Origin: Bradyrhizobium sp. CCGB01
GTDB taxonomy: Bacteria > Pseudomonadota > Alphaproteobacteria > Rhizobiales > Xanthobacteraceae
NCBI RefSeq assembly: GCF_024199795.1
Contig: NZ_JANADK010000001.1
Location: 4,216,001-4,280,000 of the forward strand
Length of the DNA stretch: 64,000 bases
Direction of reading: 5' to 3'
Numbering within the stretch: position 1 is the first letter of the stretch; each line of letters opens with the position of its first letter. Shown here one piece after another: positions 16,987 through 24,134 of the stretch. The notes below the pieces were generated by a model that did no database searches, was not told where the DNA came from, and worked only from the letters and a program-made list of their open reading frames with translations. A program made the position numbers and the translations under genes.

Positions 16987-17364
16987 ATGGAAATCAAGGT
17001 GAGGCAGCTCACGACCTGCGAGGTAGCGGCCGACGGCGGTGCGATCTCGCTGGGCTTCGAGGATGTGTCCGGCAATCCTGCCGCGGTCAGCGTTTCGCTC
17101 AACCAGGTCGGTGCGCTGATCATGACGCTGCCCGGGTTGCTGGAGGCGGCGCTGAAGGCCCGCTACGGCGACCAGAGCCTGCGCTACGCCTATCCGCTGG
17201 CGTCCTGGGCGATCGAGCAGTCGACCGACACGACCCAGCGCATCATCACGCTCCAGACCGAGGACGGTTTCAAGGTTCGCTTCTCGATCCCCAAGGCGGA
17301 GCAGGGGCTGCTCGGCGAGGCGCTGACCCAGCCGATCCCGGAGATGTCGGTGCGACCGAACTGA
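16987..17364 (+). CDS. Uncharacterised 125-aa protein with its own Mo-box
   Basis: I recognise no family. The 125-aa product is soluble, with no signal peptide, membrane helix, cysteine cluster or catalytic motif. It appears alpha/beta: a strand, then LGFEDVSG, a hydrophobic helix with LIMTLPGLLEAALKARYG, then strands ending in FKVRFSIPKAEQG. I use the ATG at 16987 because an upstream ATG at 16951 lies inside the Mo-box and would yield an implausible N-terminus. It is divergent from the ALDH gene and ends 7 bp from the convergent ModE-type regulator. Placement under a private Mo-box suggests a role tied to molybdate status. Confidence 0.6.
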   Translation: MEIKVRQLTTCEVAADGGAISLGFEDVSGNPAAVSVSLNQVGALIMTLPGLLEAALKARYGDQSLRYAYPLASWAIEQSTDTTQRIITLQTEDGFKVRFSIPKAEQGLLGEALTQPIPEMSVRPN

Positions 17365-17371
17365 TCGCCGT

Positions 17372-17746
17372 TCACGATTTCCGCGAGCGGGCGATGTCGC
17401 TCCTCAGCGCTTCCAAATCCTTGTGCACGGCACGCGCGGCGTCGCGCTCGATCTTGCGGTAGCGCGCGACAAGCTTTTCGCCGAAGGGCGTCAGCATCGC
17501 TCCGCCGCCGTTCTTGCCGCCGGCCTGTGGCTCGACCGCGGCATGTCCGCAGATGCGGTTGATCTCGTCGACGAGATCCCAGGCGCGCTTGTAGGACATG
17601 TCCATGGCGCGGCCTGCCGCCGAGATCGAGCCGTGCTCGCGGATCTGCTCCAACAGCTCGATTTTGCCGGGTCCGATCCGGTCCTCGCCGTCGAGGTCGA
17701 TGCGAAGGCTCAATTGGGGAAGCGATTTGGCGCTCGCGCGCGACAT
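17372..17746 (-). CDS. Stand-alone ModE N-terminal-domain regulator
   Basis: A 124-aa winged-helix protein. Residues ~15-110 match the ModE DNA-binding domain: RIGPGKIELLEQI, then the recognition region GSISAAGRAMDMSYKRAWD, and the wing GGKNGGGAMLTPFGEKLV. It lacks the C-terminal Mop/TOBE domains that bind molybdate in E. coli ModE, so sensing must be indirect or by another partner. The start MSRASAKS is taken over an upstream ATG at 17806 because the upstream stretch consists of short direct repeats. It lies convergent to the Mo-box-controlled 125-aa gene and is the natural candidate to bind the three sites. Confidence 0.82.
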   Translation of the reverse strand: MSRASAKSLPQLSLRIDLDGEDRIGPGKIELLEQIREHGSISAAGRAMDMSYKRAWDLVDEINRICGHAAVEPQAGGKNGGGAMLTPFGEKLVARYRKIERDAARAVHKDLEALRSDIARSRKS

Positions 17747-17753
17747 GATGAGG

Positions 17754-17783
17754 TCTCTTGGCAGTCTCTTGGCAGCTCTTGGC
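17754..17783. repeat. Short tandem repeat before the ModE-like gene
   Basis: Two exact copies of TCTCTTGGCAG (17754-17764, 17765-17775) followed by a partial copy CTCTTGGC (17776-17783). The unit is 11 bp, one helical turn. The array sits directly upstream of the regulator's start codon on the minus strand. It might be an operator or a slippage tract. Confidence 0.6.
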
Positions 17784-17881
17784 CTGTTCGCCCGCGAGAT
17801 TGCCACTCTTGCCCGCGACGGACAAGGCGAAGACGCCGGATATCCAGCATGCGTCTTTCGCTTCGGCGCGCTTCCGCCGGC

Positions 17882-18682
17882 TCAGATATGGTTGACGATC
17901 AGCTTGAGCGAACCGACAAACGTCGGGCGCTGCCGATAGTGCCCGTGCCCTTCATCCCAGCGGCCGGAGGCGAGATCGTTGCCGAGCCGGTCCTCGAAAC
18001 GTCGGACCACTTCATCGGGAACAAAGCTCCAGGCCGAGCAGGCGAGCCGCGCGGCCGGATCGAGTAGCATTTCCGGCCGACCGTAATAGGCCTCGTTGAA
18101 ACCATCGGTGCAGTCGAGCGGGATCGGGACGGGCAGGACGTCCGTCGTGCCCCCGAGCCCTTCGGCGATATCCCGGATTGCGGGATACCGGACGGCCTCG
18201 ACTGCGATCACCTCCGGGCAATAGGCGTGGAGCCAGAAGCGATCGAGCTCCTGGGGATCGCAGGTCATGATCGCGATCGGGCCGCGCGTCACCCGCCGCA
18301 TCTCGGAGAGGCCTGCGTTCAGGTTCTTCCATTGGTGCACCGAAAAGGTCGACATCGCAGCGCCGAACGCGGCGTCCTCGAAGGGCAGCTTTTCCGCGAC
18401 AGCGTCGATCGCGGCGGGAAGATGCGCCGGCCGCTGCGCCCGCATCGATTGCGACGGCTCGACCGGCGTCACGGTGCGGCCGGCCGGCTCATAGGAGCCG
18501 GCGCCCGCGCCGACATTGAGGATGGTGCGGGCTTCGCAAAGTGCGGCGTCGATCAGCTCGGCGATGCGCGGGTCCGGCCGGCGGAAGTTCGCGTAGCCCT
18601 TGCCGATGGTGCCGTAATTGGCGTCGCCGGCGCTGCCGTCCCGGTGACGCGGTGAATTGTCTTGTAGCGCGTTGCCTTGCAT
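17882..18682 (-). CDS. SAM-dependent class I methyltransferase
   Basis: A 266-aa Rossmann methyltransferase. Motif I is TILNVGAGAGSYEP (~50-63), the acidic post-I residue is in VTPVEPSQSM, motif II-like is KLPFEDAAFGAAM and the SVHQW segment follows, as in Methyltransf_11 enzymes. The preceding aldehyde dehydrogenase ends 5 bp upstream and AGGA lies at the junction. The two adjacent ATGs (18685 and 18682) differ by one codon, and spacing favours the second. It is the last gene of a three-gene operon (amidotransferase, SSADH-like ALDH, methyltransferase) read from Mo-box 3. A small-molecule acceptor is likely but unknown. Confidence 0.83.
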   Translation of the reverse strand: MQGNALQDNSPRHRDGSAGDANYGTIGKGYANFRRPDPRIAELIDAALCEARTILNVGAGAGSYEPAGRTVTPVEPSQSMRAQRPAHLPAAIDAVAEKLPFEDAAFGAAMSTFSVHQWKNLNAGLSEMRRVTRGPIAIMTCDPQELDRFWLHAYCPEVIAVEAVRYPAIRDIAEGLGGTTDVLPVPIPLDCTDGFNEAYYGRPEMLLDPAARLACSAWSFVPDEVVRRFEDRLGNDLASGRWDEGHGHYRQRPTFVGSLKLIVNHI

Positions 18683-18690
18683 CATGTGTC

Positions 18691-20118
18691 CTACAGCGTC
18701 TTGTGTGACACGTTCTTCACCACGGTATAGCCTTGCAAGCCCTCGGTGCCGCCCTCGCGCCCGTAGCCGCTGTCCTTCACCCCGCCGAACGGCGTCTCCG
18801 CGAGCGATGCGACGAAATGGTTGATCGAGAGGTTGCCGACCTCGACGCTCTCGGCGAGGCGCTCGGCATTGCTCGCCGAGCGCGTGAAGGCGTAGGCGGC
18901 AAGACCGTAAGGCAGGGCGTTGGCTTTCTCGATCGCCTCGTCCAGCGTCTTCACGGGGTTGACCAGGGCGAGCGGGCCGAACGGCTCCTCGTTCATGGCG
19001 CGGGCATTGTCGGGCAGGTCGGCAAGCACGGTGAGCGGGAAGAAGTAACCGCGATTGCCGATGCGCTGCCCGCCGGCGAGCACGCGGGCGCCCTTGGCCT
19101 TGGCGTCGGCGACCAGCGTTTCCATCGCATCGATGCGGCGCGCATTGGCGAGCGGTCCGAGCTGGGTCGAGGGATCGAGACCGTTTCCGACCTTCAGCTG
19201 GCTGGCCCGTTCGGCAAAGGATTGTGCGAATTGCTCGTAGATCTTTTCCTGCACGAAGAAGCGCGTCGGTGCGACACAGACCTGGCCTGCGTTGCGCGAT
19301 TTGCCGATGGCCGAGGCGGCCCCGGTCGCGACCGGATCGACGTCGTCGCACACGATGACAGGCGCGTGGCCGCCGAGCTCCATGATTGCGGGCTTCATGT
19401 GGCGACCGGCCATCTCCGCGAGATGCTTGCCGACCGGAATGGAGCCGGTGAAGGTGACGAGGCGGATGCGCGACTGCGGGATGAGATAGTCCGAGATCTC
19501 GGCGGGATTGCCGAACACGAGATTGAGCACGCCGGCCGGCAGGCCCGCGTCGTGGAAGGCGCGAACCAGTTGGAAGGCACCGGCCGGCGTTTCCTCCGAG
19601 GCTTTCAGGATGATCGAGCAGCCGGCGGAGAGGGCGCCGGCCACTTTTCGGGCCGGCGAACTCATCGGGAAATTCCACGGCGAGAACGCCGCGACCGGGC
19701 CGATCGGCTGGCGTAGCACGGTGTGGCGCATGCCCGGCTCGCTCGGGATCACGCGGCCGTAGAGCCGCAGGCCTTCGGTCGCGTCCCACTCGATGATGTC
19801 GCAGCCGCGCAGGATTTCGAGCCGTGCCTGCTCGATCGGCTTGCCCTGTTCGAGCGTCATCGCTGACGCCATCACATCGACGCGCTCGCGGATGATCGCT
19901 GCCGCCTTCAGGATGATCTGCGCGCGCCTGGCGGGCGCCGTGCTGCGCCAGATCGCAAAGCCCTTCTCGGCAGCCGCGAGTGCGTCGTCGAGATCGGCTT
20001 TTGTGGCGGTGGGAACGGTGCCCAGCACGCTCTCGTCGGCAGGATTGATGATCGGCTGGCCGCTCGCGCGCTTCCATTGTCCGTCGATGTAGAGTTCGAT
20101 GAGGGGATATTCCGCCAT
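18691..20118 (-). CDS. NAD(P)-dependent succinate-semialdehyde-type dehydrogenase
   Basis: ALDH-superfamily enzyme of 475 aa, of the GabD-like subgroup. Visible: FSPWNFPM at ~145, the nucleotide-binding FTGSIPVG at ~223, general base Glu247 in MELGGHAP and nucleophile Cys281 in NAGQVCVAP. The C-terminal block TPFGGVKDSGYGREGG is typical. It is cytosolic. It lies 6 bp from the upstream glutamine amidotransferase stop and 5 bp from the downstream methyltransferase, so all three are one operon. Succinate semialdehyde is the family-typical substrate, but related semialdehydes are equally possible. Confidence 0.9.
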   Translation of the reverse strand: MAEYPLIELYIDGQWKRASGQPIINPADESVLGTVPTATKADLDDALAAAEKGFAIWRSTAPARRAQIILKAAAIIRERVDVMASAMTLEQGKPIEQARLEILRGCDIIEWDATEGLRLYGRVIPSEPGMRHTVLRQPIGPVAAFSPWNFPMSSPARKVAGALSAGCSIILKASEETPAGAFQLVRAFHDAGLPAGVLNLVFGNPAEISDYLIPQSRIRLVTFTGSIPVGKHLAEMAGRHMKPAIMELGGHAPVIVCDDVDPVATGAASAIGKSRNAGQVCVAPTRFFVQEKIYEQFAQSFAERASQLKVGNGLDPSTQLGPLANARRIDAMETLVADAKAKGARVLAGGQRIGNRGYFFPLTVLADLPDNARAMNEEPFGPLALVNPVKTLDEAIEKANALPYGLAAYAFTRSASNAERLAESVEVGNLSINHFVASLAETPFGGVKDSGYGREGGTEGLQGYTVVKNVSHKTL

Positions 20119-20124
20119 TGTTTT

Positions 20125-20871
20125 CTACCCTGCGTGTGCGGTTTTGCTTGCAGCGTCGCTATGCCGGAGCTGACCGAGCCAGTTCGTGAACACGCGGTCG
20201 GCCTGGCGCGCGACGATCTTCGAGACCTTGGCCGTTTTCGCCCGAAGCTCCTGCGCCGTAATCCTGGCGGCTGCGAGCTCGACGGCGTGGCCGACATACC
20301 ATTCCTCGAGCTGCCGCGGATCGGCCTCGAGATGAAACTGCAGCGCCAGTGCATTGCTTCCGAACGCGAATGCCTGATTCTCGTAATTTTCGTTGGAGGC
20401 CAGCCGTGCGGCGCCATCGGGAAGATCGAAGGTGTCGCCATGCCAGTGCAGGACGGGTGAGCCTTCGGCCAGCGGGCTCAGGCTGGATGCGCGTCCGGCA
20501 TCCGACAGCGTCACCGATCCCCAGCCGATCTCCTTCACACCGCCGGCGTAGACGCGGGCACCGAGCGCCTTCGCCATGAGCTGCGCGCCGAGACAGACGC
20601 CGAGTGTCGGCAGGCCATGGGCGAGACGCCGCTCCAGCAGGTCGATTTCCCTGGTGAGGAAAGGATAGCTGTCGGTCTCGTAGACCCCGATCGGGCCGCC
20701 GAGCACGATCAGCAAGTCCGCATCCCGGATCGAGGAATGGCTGAGATCGTCGACCGGCGCCTCGCAGAACGACACGTTCCAGCCTTCGCGTTCCATGATC
20801 GGCGCGAGCAGGCCGAGATCCTCGAAGGCGACGTGACGGAGCGCGACGGCAGACCGGCGGCGTTGAAACAT
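20125..20871 (-). CDS. Class I glutamine amidotransferase (GMP-synthase-like)
   Basis: A 248-aa stand-alone GATase1 protein. The catalytic triad is readable: Cys93 in LGVCLGAQLMA, His180 and Glu182 in LQFHLEAD, plus the oxyanion strand LLIVLGGPIGVY. No synthetase domain is fused, so it acts alone on a gamma-glutamyl compound or delivers ammonia to an unknown partner. AGGG precedes the ATG by 8 bases. It is the first gene of the Mo-box 3 operon with an SSADH-like ALDH; the combination recalls PuuD/PuuC of the gamma-glutamyl-putrescine route, though PuuD proper is a different subgroup. Confidence 0.85.
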   Translation of the reverse strand: MFQRRRSAVALRHVAFEDLGLLAPIMEREGWNVSFCEAPVDDLSHSSIRDADLLIVLGGPIGVYETDSYPFLTREIDLLERRLAHGLPTLGVCLGAQLMAKALGARVYAGGVKEIGWGSVTLSDAGRASSLSPLAEGSPVLHWHGDTFDLPDGAARLASNENYENQAFAFGSNALALQFHLEADPRQLEEWYVGHAVELAAARITAQELRAKTAKVSKIVARQADRVFTNWLGQLRHSDAASKTAHAG

Positions 20872-20906
20872 TCACAAAACCCTGTTCCGCGGCGCCGTCT
20901 GGCGTT

Positions 20907-20930
20907 CGCTATATTCGTGTTGATATAACG
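20907..20930 (-). promoter_or_regulatory. Mo-box 3 (ModE operator) upstream of the GATase-ALDH-methyltransferase operon
   Basis: CGCTATAT-N8-ATATAACG, 15 of 16 half-site matches to the ModE operator with the 8-8-8 geometry. It lies 36 bp upstream of the amidotransferase ATG within a 125-bp gap. Confidence 0.8.
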
Positions 20931-20996
20931 GAAGCCGGCCTTCGTCCAGACGGCTGGACCGGCGGATTGCGCCGCATGCATGCCCTGCATACGGCA

Positions 20997-22079
20997 TCAT
21001 CGCACGGCGTGCATCTCCAGAAACGCCTTCACGCCGGTCACCGCGCCCGTATCCGACGGCACGTAGCCGGGCAGGGTGGCGACGGCGGCGCGGAAATCGG
21101 CGCTGCGCATGATCTCGAGGATGCGCTGCATCGGTCCGGTATCAAGGAAGGCGCGCTTGCAGACGAAGAAGTAGTCCTCGGTGAGGAGGCGGATGAAATC
21201 GAGGCCGAAATGCCGGGCCGCCGCTTCGACGCCGAAGCTCGCATCCGCCATGCCGCTGGCGACATAGGCCGCGACGGCGGCATGGGTGAACTCGATCTGC
21301 TGCGCGCCGTTGATCCTGCTCTCGTCGATGCCGCTTGCGGCGAGCAACTGGTCGAACAAGAGTCGCGTGCCGGAATCATGGTCGCGGTTGACGAAGCGGA
21401 CTTTTGGGCCGGTGAGGTCGTTGAGCGCGGCAATGCGCAGCGGATTGCCGCGCGCGACCATCAGGCCCATCTCGCGCGTGACGAAGCTGATGATGCGGTC
21501 CTCGCGCGGATCGAGCCATTCGCGCGCCGCCTTGACGCCTTGCGCGCGCAACGCGCCGTGCGGCAGATGCAGGCCGGAGAGGTCGCAGGCGCCCTGCGCC
21601 AGCGCGACCAGCGAATGCTGGTTGCTGACATAGCGCAGGTCGACGCCGATGCCGGGCTCGCGGTCGAGGAATTCGCGCAGCTTTGCGACCGCAAAGCCGT
21701 GGCTGGCATGGACGCGGATCACGGACGGGCGCTGCTCCAGGAACGGCTTGATCTCGCTGGCGAGCTCCTGCGCCAGGTTTTCGAGCTGCGGCCCGAGCCG
21801 CGCCTGCATGCGCTCGCCGGCCCACACCAGCCGCTCGCCGAACGGCGTGAGTTTCGAACCCTTGCCGCGCTGGGTTTCGACCAGCGGCGTGCCGAAGAAC
21901 TCCGACCACTGCTCGATCAGATTCCAGACGTGCCGGTAGGAGAGGTGGGCATCGCTTGCCGCACTCGTGATCTTTCCGGTCTTTCTGATCTCGTTGAGCA
22001 CGCCCAGCATGATGACGGCGGTGCGCGGGCTGCCCTCCCGACGAAACCGCCAGACGGCCTCGATCTCGATTTGAAGCAT
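20997..22079 (-). CDS. ModE-type winged helix fused to periplasmic-binding-like domain
   Basis: A 360-aa one-component regulator. Residues ~1-100 are a ModE N-terminal winged helix (TGKITSAASDAHLSYRHVWNLIEQW, core motif SAASDAHLSYRHVW; wing KGSKLTPFGERLV). Residues ~125-360 have the PBP-like fold that replaces the Mop domain (GVDLRYVSNQHSL, DLSGLHLP, VRFVNRDHDSGTR). Similar architectures sit beside molybdoenzyme operons. AAGGAGG lies 4 bases before the ATG. An inverted repeat just upstream may allow autoregulation. The ligand could be molybdate, a Mo-cofactor precursor or an oxyanion; the sequence does not decide. Confidence 0.87.
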   Translation of the reverse strand: MLQIEIEAVWRFRREGSPRTAVIMLGVLNEIRKTGKITSAASDAHLSYRHVWNLIEQWSEFFGTPLVETQRGKGSKLTPFGERLVWAGERMQARLGPQLENLAQELASEIKPFLEQRPSVIRVHASHGFAVAKLREFLDREPGIGVDLRYVSNQHSLVALAQGACDLSGLHLPHGALRAQGVKAAREWLDPREDRIISFVTREMGLMVARGNPLRIAALNDLTGPKVRFVNRDHDSGTRLLFDQLLAASGIDESRINGAQQIEFTHAAVAAYVASGMADASFGVEAAARHFGLDFIRLLTEDYFFVCKRAFLDTGPMQRILEIMRSADFRAAVATLPGYVPSDTGAVTGVKAFLEMHAVR

Positions 22080-22089
22080 TGGGCCTCCT

Positions 22090-22107
22090 TATGAACTAGA
22101 CTTCATA
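22090..22107 (-). promoter_or_regulatory. Inverted repeat upstream of the ModE-PBP regulator
   Basis: TATGAA-N6-TTCATA, arms perfect, starting 11 bp before the start codon and adjacent to its Shine-Dalgarno sequence. Its position suits autoregulation or translational control. The regulator that binds it is unknown. Confidence 0.45.
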
Positions 22108-22163
22108 TGTGGGGCGCCCATTGGCAAATCATATCATATTTACTCCAGCCAATAGCCGCTTAG

Positions 22164-22177
22164 TCTGGTATACCAGA
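22164..22177 (+). promoter_or_regulatory. 14-bp palindrome, GntR/FadR-type operator candidate
   Basis: TCTGGTATACCAGA is a perfect palindrome containing TGGTATACCA, which fits the yGTnnACr core of FadR-subfamily GntR operators. It ends 15 bp before the ALDH start. No GntR gene of this subfamily lies nearby. Confidence 0.55.
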
Positions 22178-22192
22178 AACGGAGGAAATATG

Positions 22193-23677
22193 ATGTCTGT
22201 TGCATATGACTTTGCGCATTCGCCCGCCAGCGAGTTTATGGCCCGGCCGCAGCATCTCTTGATCGACGGCCGCCGCGTCCCCGCCAGCTCTGGCCGTACC
22301 TTCAAATCCCTCAATCCCGCCACCGGGCAGGTCATCGCTGTCGTCGCCGAAGGCGGCGAGGCCGATGTCGAGCTCGCCGTGGCCGCCGCGCGCCGGGCCT
22401 TCGAAGGCCCGTGGCGCACGATGCGCGCCTCCGAGCGCGGCCAGATCCTGATGCGCTGGGCGGAGTTGCTCAAGCAGCACGCCGAAGAAGTCGTCGAACT
22501 CGAGTCGATCGATGCGGGCAAGCCGATTTCCGCGACGATGCGCCAGGACTTTCCGGCCGCGGTCGACACGCTGATCTACTACGCCGGCTGGGCCGACAAG
22601 ATCAGCGGCGACGTCGTGCCGGTGCGCGACGATGCCCTGACCTATACAATGCGTGAGCCGGTCGGCGTGGTCGCGGCGATCGTGCCGTGGAATTTCCCGC
22701 TGATGATCGGCATGTGGAAGCTCGCACCGGCGCTGGCCTGCGGCTGCACCGTCGTGATGAAGCCGGCCGAGCTGACCTCGCTGTCGGCGCTGCGCATCGC
22801 CGAGCTCGCGCTCGAGGCGGGCCTGCCGAAGGGCGTGTTCAATGTCGTCACCGGTCCGGGCCGCGTCGTCGGCGACGCGCTGGTCAATCATCCCGACGTC
22901 GACAAGGTCACCTTCACCGGTTCGCCCGGCGTGGGTCGTGGAATCATGAAGGGTGCGGCCGGCAACTTCAAGCGCGTCTCGCTCGAACTCGGCGGCAAGT
23001 CGGCCAACGTCATTTTCGACGACGCCGATCTCGAAGCGGCAAGCAAGGCTGCGGCTTCCGGAATCTTCTTCAATGCCGGCCAGGTCTGCTCGGCCGGCTC
23101 TCGCGTGCTGGTGCAGGAGAAGATCTATGACGAGGTTGTCGAGCGGATCGCGGCGCGGGCAAAATCGCTCAAGATCGGCGATCCGCTCGACCGCAAGACG
23201 GCGCTCGGCCCTGTCATCTCCGAGAAGCAGATGAAGTCGATCCTCGACTATGTCGACATCGGCCGGAAGGAGGGCGCGACCCTCGTCACCGGCGGCGAGC
23301 GCGTCGGCGACCGCGGCTACTTCATCAGCCCGACCGTGTTTGCGAATGTGGCCCACGAGATGCGGATCTCGCAGGAGGAGATTTTTGGGCCCGTCCTCAG
23401 CGTCATCAAGTTCAAGGACGAGGCCGACGCTTTGCGGATCGCCAACGGCACGGCCTATAGCCTCGCTGCCGGCGTCTGGAGCCGTGACATCGGAAAACTC
23501 CAGCGCTTTGCCAAGCGGGCGCGCGCCGGCACGGTCTGGATGAACACCTATGGCTACACCGACGTGCGGCTGCCGTGGGGCGGCGAGCGCGACTCCGGCC
23601 TCGGCCGCGAGCACGGCACCGCGGCGATCGACAATTTCACCGAGCCCAAGGCGGTGTGGATGAACCTGGCCGTCTGA
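22193..23677 (+). CDS. NAD(P)-dependent aldehyde dehydrogenase (betaine/gamma-aminobutyraldehyde class)
   Basis: ALDH-superfamily enzyme of 494 aa. Visible: IVPWNFPLMI at ~163, FTGSPGVGRG, general base Glu265 in LELGGKSA and nucleophile Cys299 in NAGQVCSAGS, with EEIFGPVLSV and PWGGERDSGLGREHG toward the C-terminus. GGAGG with 7-base spacing favours the second of two tandem ATGs (22190, 22193). It is divergent from the ModE-PBP regulator and carries a perfect TGGTATACCA palindrome just upstream, so control is at least partly separate from the Mo-boxes. A strong terminator follows. Substrate choice within the class is open. Confidence 0.9.
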   Translation: MSVAYDFAHSPASEFMARPQHLLIDGRRVPASSGRTFKSLNPATGQVIAVVAEGGEADVELAVAAARRAFEGPWRTMRASERGQILMRWAELLKQHAEEVVELESIDAGKPISATMRQDFPAAVDTLIYYAGWADKISGDVVPVRDDALTYTMREPVGVVAAIVPWNFPLMIGMWKLAPALACGCTVVMKPAELTSLSALRIAELALEAGLPKGVFNVVTGPGRVVGDALVNHPDVDKVTFTGSPGVGRGIMKGAAGNFKRVSLELGGKSANVIFDDADLEAASKAAASGIFFNAGQVCSAGSRVLVQEKIYDEVVERIAARAKSLKIGDPLDRKTALGPVISEKQMKSILDYVDIGRKEGATLVTGGERVGDRGYFISPTVFANVAHEMRISQEEIFGPVLSVIKFKDEADALRIANGTAYSLAAGVWSRDIGKLQRFAKRARAGTVWMNTYGYTDVRLPWGGERDSGLGREHGTAAIDNFTEPKAVWMNLAV

Positions 23678-23703
23678 TAACCCTCCCGATCGGCCAAGCC
23701 TGG

Positions 23704-23738
23704 AGCCCGCCTGATCCGATCAGGCGGGCTCTCTTTTC
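23704..23738 (+). terminator. Rho-independent terminator after the ALDH gene
   Basis: Perfect 12-bp stem AGCCCGCCTGAT / ATCAGGCGGGCT (23704-23715 with 23719-23730), three-base loop, followed by CTCTTTTC. It begins 26 bp after the stop codon. Confidence 0.88.
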
Positions 23739-23863
23739 AAAATCGATAAAATTGTCTGCAATCCGCTCAGCGGCGGCAAACCCTGCGGAGAAGAAGGCTG
23801 CCGCCTTAAACCTGGGCTTTGGAACCAGTCCGCATCCTGCCTGCAAAAGGGTGGGGCTTCAGC

Positions 23864-24127
23864 ATGTCAGTTTTCAGGGAGATCGTTGCGGCGGTGGCGG
23901 GAGTCTACGCGCTCCTGGTCGTCTGCGACGCATTGTTTGGCGTCGGCGAGCCGCGCTTCGACGACGCCTATTACCGCGCCAGCTTCTACGCGCCGCGGCC
24001 GAAGGAATTCCGCTTCGCCGGCGATACGCCGCCGGCCGTTCGCGTCAGCGACGCCTTTGCGCAGTTCTCGGCGAGCGAGACCAGGACGAACAAGCGTTAC
24101 TCGTCGCTGACGACGATCATCCGCTAA
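23864..24127 (+). CDS. Small exported or membrane-anchored protein (87 aa)
   Basis: An 87-aa protein whose first ~20 residues (IVAAVAGVYALLVVCDALF) form a hydrophobic signal or anchor, followed by an acidic-aromatic stretch (FDDAYYRASFYAPRP) and a Ser/Thr-rich C-terminus. It has no known domain that I recognise. The start at MSVFREI gives a clean hydrophobic segment; the upstream extension would disrupt it. It ends 7 bp before a convergent alpha/beta-hydrolase gene. Probably faces the periplasm. Function unknown. Confidence 0.6.
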   Translation: MSVFREIVAAVAGVYALLVVCDALFGVGEPRFDDAYYRASFYAPRPKEFRFAGDTPPAVRVSDAFAQFSASETRTNKRYSSLTTIIR

Positions 24128-24134
24128 CGCGGGC

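Noticed and set aside
17882..20077. A 731-codon open frame apparently fusing the methyltransferase to a long N-terminal region
   Set aside because: Only the last 267 codons show methyltransferase motifs. The rest runs in another frame of the SSADH-like gene and is Arg/Pro-rich, typical of a shadow.
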